A DNA stretch of 64,000 bases, from NCBI RefSeq assembly GCF_029266915.1, contig NZ_JARIEF010000120.1, forward strand, positions 1 through 64,000. Direction: 5' to 3'. The notes beneath the pieces were generated by a model, which was not told where the DNA came from, did no database searches, and was given only the letters and a program-made list of their open reading frames with translations. This DNA is from Tissierella sp. (lineage in GTDB: Bacteria; Bacillota; Clostridia; Tissierellales; Tissierellaceae). The position numbers were made by a program, and so were the translations under genes. Of the stretch, positions 63,215 through 64,000 are shown in pieces; the stretch's first letter is position 1, and each line of letters begins with the position of its first letter.

Positions 63215-63239
63215 TTGATTATTTTTCTAAAATAATCAA
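63215..63239. promoter_or_regulatory. Perfect palindrome ahead of the M20 peptidase gene
   Basis: TTGATTATTTT-TCT-AAAATAATCAA, 11-base arms, 67 bases before the start codon. It looks like the operator of a dimeric regulator; there is no T run for termination. Confidence 0.65.
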
Positions 63240-63305
63240 TTAAAACAACAAATAAAGAATCAGAAGTATTGAAAAATACTAGTTGATTTAAAGAGGAGGA
63301 TCACT

Positions 63306-64000
63306 ATGGATAAAAACGAAAGAATAGAATTTCTACAAGATATAGTCAGAATGAAAACAGAAAATGATAATGAAGCTGAAGTTGCCCATTATATTCAGAA
63401 ATTATTATCAAAACATGGTATAGATTCTAAATTGGTTGAATACAGCCCTGGGAGAAGTAACCTAGTAGCTGAGATTTCTAATGGTCAAGGAAAGGTTCTA
63501 GGAATATCCGGCCACATGGATGTAGTAGCTGCGGGAGACCAAAGTCTTTGGAGTCAAGATCAATACGGAGCTGATATAGTTGACGGCAAACTCTATGGAA
63601 GAGGCTCTACAGATATGAAAAGTGGTCTTGCAGCTTTAGTTGTAGCTATGATTGAAGCAAAGGAAAAAGGTAACTATTCCGGAACTATCCGTCTTTTAGC
63701 CACAGTTGGAGAGGAAAGCGGAGAAGTAGGTGCAAGGCAGCTGACTGATTTAGGATATGCTGATGATTTAGATGCCATAATAGTAGCCGAGCCTTTTAAC
63801 GGACGAATTTTATATGCTCACGGTGGTTCCTATAACTATAAGATAAAATCACACGGTATATCAGCTCATAGCTCAACACCTCAACTGGGAGAAAATGCTA
63901 TCCATCATCTTCGAGATGCCATGGTTGCGGTTCAAGAGTCTATGGATAAAATAATTGAAAAATATGAAAATCCAAAGCTTGGACGAACTATTCACAGCGT
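63306..64000 (+). CDS. M20 family peptidase/deacylase (ArgE/DapE type), partial
   Basis: The first 231 residues of a gene that runs out of the window. Metal-ligand motifs: SGHMDVVAAGD (His and Asp near 70), GRGSTDMKSGLAALV (bridging Asp near 103), ATVGEESGEVGA (catalytic Glu near 138) and IIVAEPFNG (Glu near 163), then the start of the dimerisation domain (GGSYNYKIKSHGISAHSS). This is the ArgE/DapE/ACY1/CPG2 family of zinc hydrolases; the substrate cannot be set from a fragment. ATG behind GAGGAGGATCACT, downstream of a perfect palindrome. Confidence 0.93.
   Translation, partial: MDKNERIEFLQDIVRMKTENDNEAEVAHYIQKLLSKHGIDSKLVEYSPGRSNLVAEISNGQGKVLGISGHMDVVAAGDQSLWSQDQYGADIVDGKLYGRGSTDMKSGLAALVVAMIEAKEKGNYSGTIRLLATVGEESGEVGARQLTDLGYADDLDAIIVAEPFNGRILYAHGGSYNYKIKSHGISAHSSTPQLGENAIHHLRDAMVAVQESMDKIIEKYENPKLGRTIHS

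Overview
The window is AT-rich bacterial DNA of a low-GC Bacillota type. Gram-positive style Shine-Dalgarno sequences (AGGAGG or GGTGAT) precede almost every gene, TTG and GTG starts occur, and U-tailed hairpin terminators follow most units. Two genes read through in-frame UGA codons at cysteine positions, so the host should decode selenocysteine. Phosphate acetyltransferase, many flavin/quinone reductases and a remnant heliorhodopsin fit an anaerobic, probably monoderm, Clostridia/Tissierellia-like or Halanaerobiia-like organism; the exact lineage cannot be fixed from this window. No rRNA, tRNA, insertion sequence, prophage or CRISPR array was seen.

Layout. 1-5 kb: DegV lipid-binding protein; a DUF1538 membrane protein translationally coupled to a tandem PII-like regulator; a fused VTE5/VTE6-like prenol kinase; the 3' stump of a heliorhodopsin gene. 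5-17 kb: two MATE pumps, an Ntn hydrolase, a PAF-acetylhydrolase-like membrane hydrolase, small envelope proteins (LapA-like, YtxH-like), a small selenoprotein with a Cys-Sec-Gly-Cys motif, and a DUF4153 membrane protein. 17-28 kb: a selenocysteine form of the arsenite methyltransferase ArsM; a TPR protein; a TetR-controlled MacB/FtsX-type ABC exporter with a clear promoter/operator; a metal module (HMA chaperone, P1B ATPase, small helical protein) behind a duplicated FNR-like regulatory region; a third MATE pump. 28-42 kb: an endonuclease III without its iron-sulfur cysteines, a catalase, a 1534-residue multidomain protein of unknown function with a small partner, hydrolases, and a diacylglycerol-kinase-like lipid kinase with a heptanucleotide repeat in its leader. 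43-50 kb: FMN reductase, BFD-like [2Fe-2S] protein, nitroreductase, a redox-Cys HxlR regulator, WrbA, and an MhqD/MhqE-like quinone detoxification operon whose first gene carries a nonsense codon. 50-64 kb: cardiolipin synthase, two MFS carriers, FetAB-like ABC exporter, FrnE-like DsbA protein, Pta, stress-type small proteins (YdaT/DUF2188, DUF4385, general-stress SDR), a cytosolic 5'-nucleotidase and the start of an M20 peptidase.

Taken together the region is a housekeeping/accessory mosaic dominated by stress defence: electrophile and quinone reduction, peroxide removal, metal and drug export, and arsenic methylation. Genes are mostly single units or two- to three-gene operons. The strongest unusual items are the two selenoprotein genes, the heliorhodopsin stump, the cluster-less Nth, the giant DUF4332-like protein and several well-formed regulatory palindromes.
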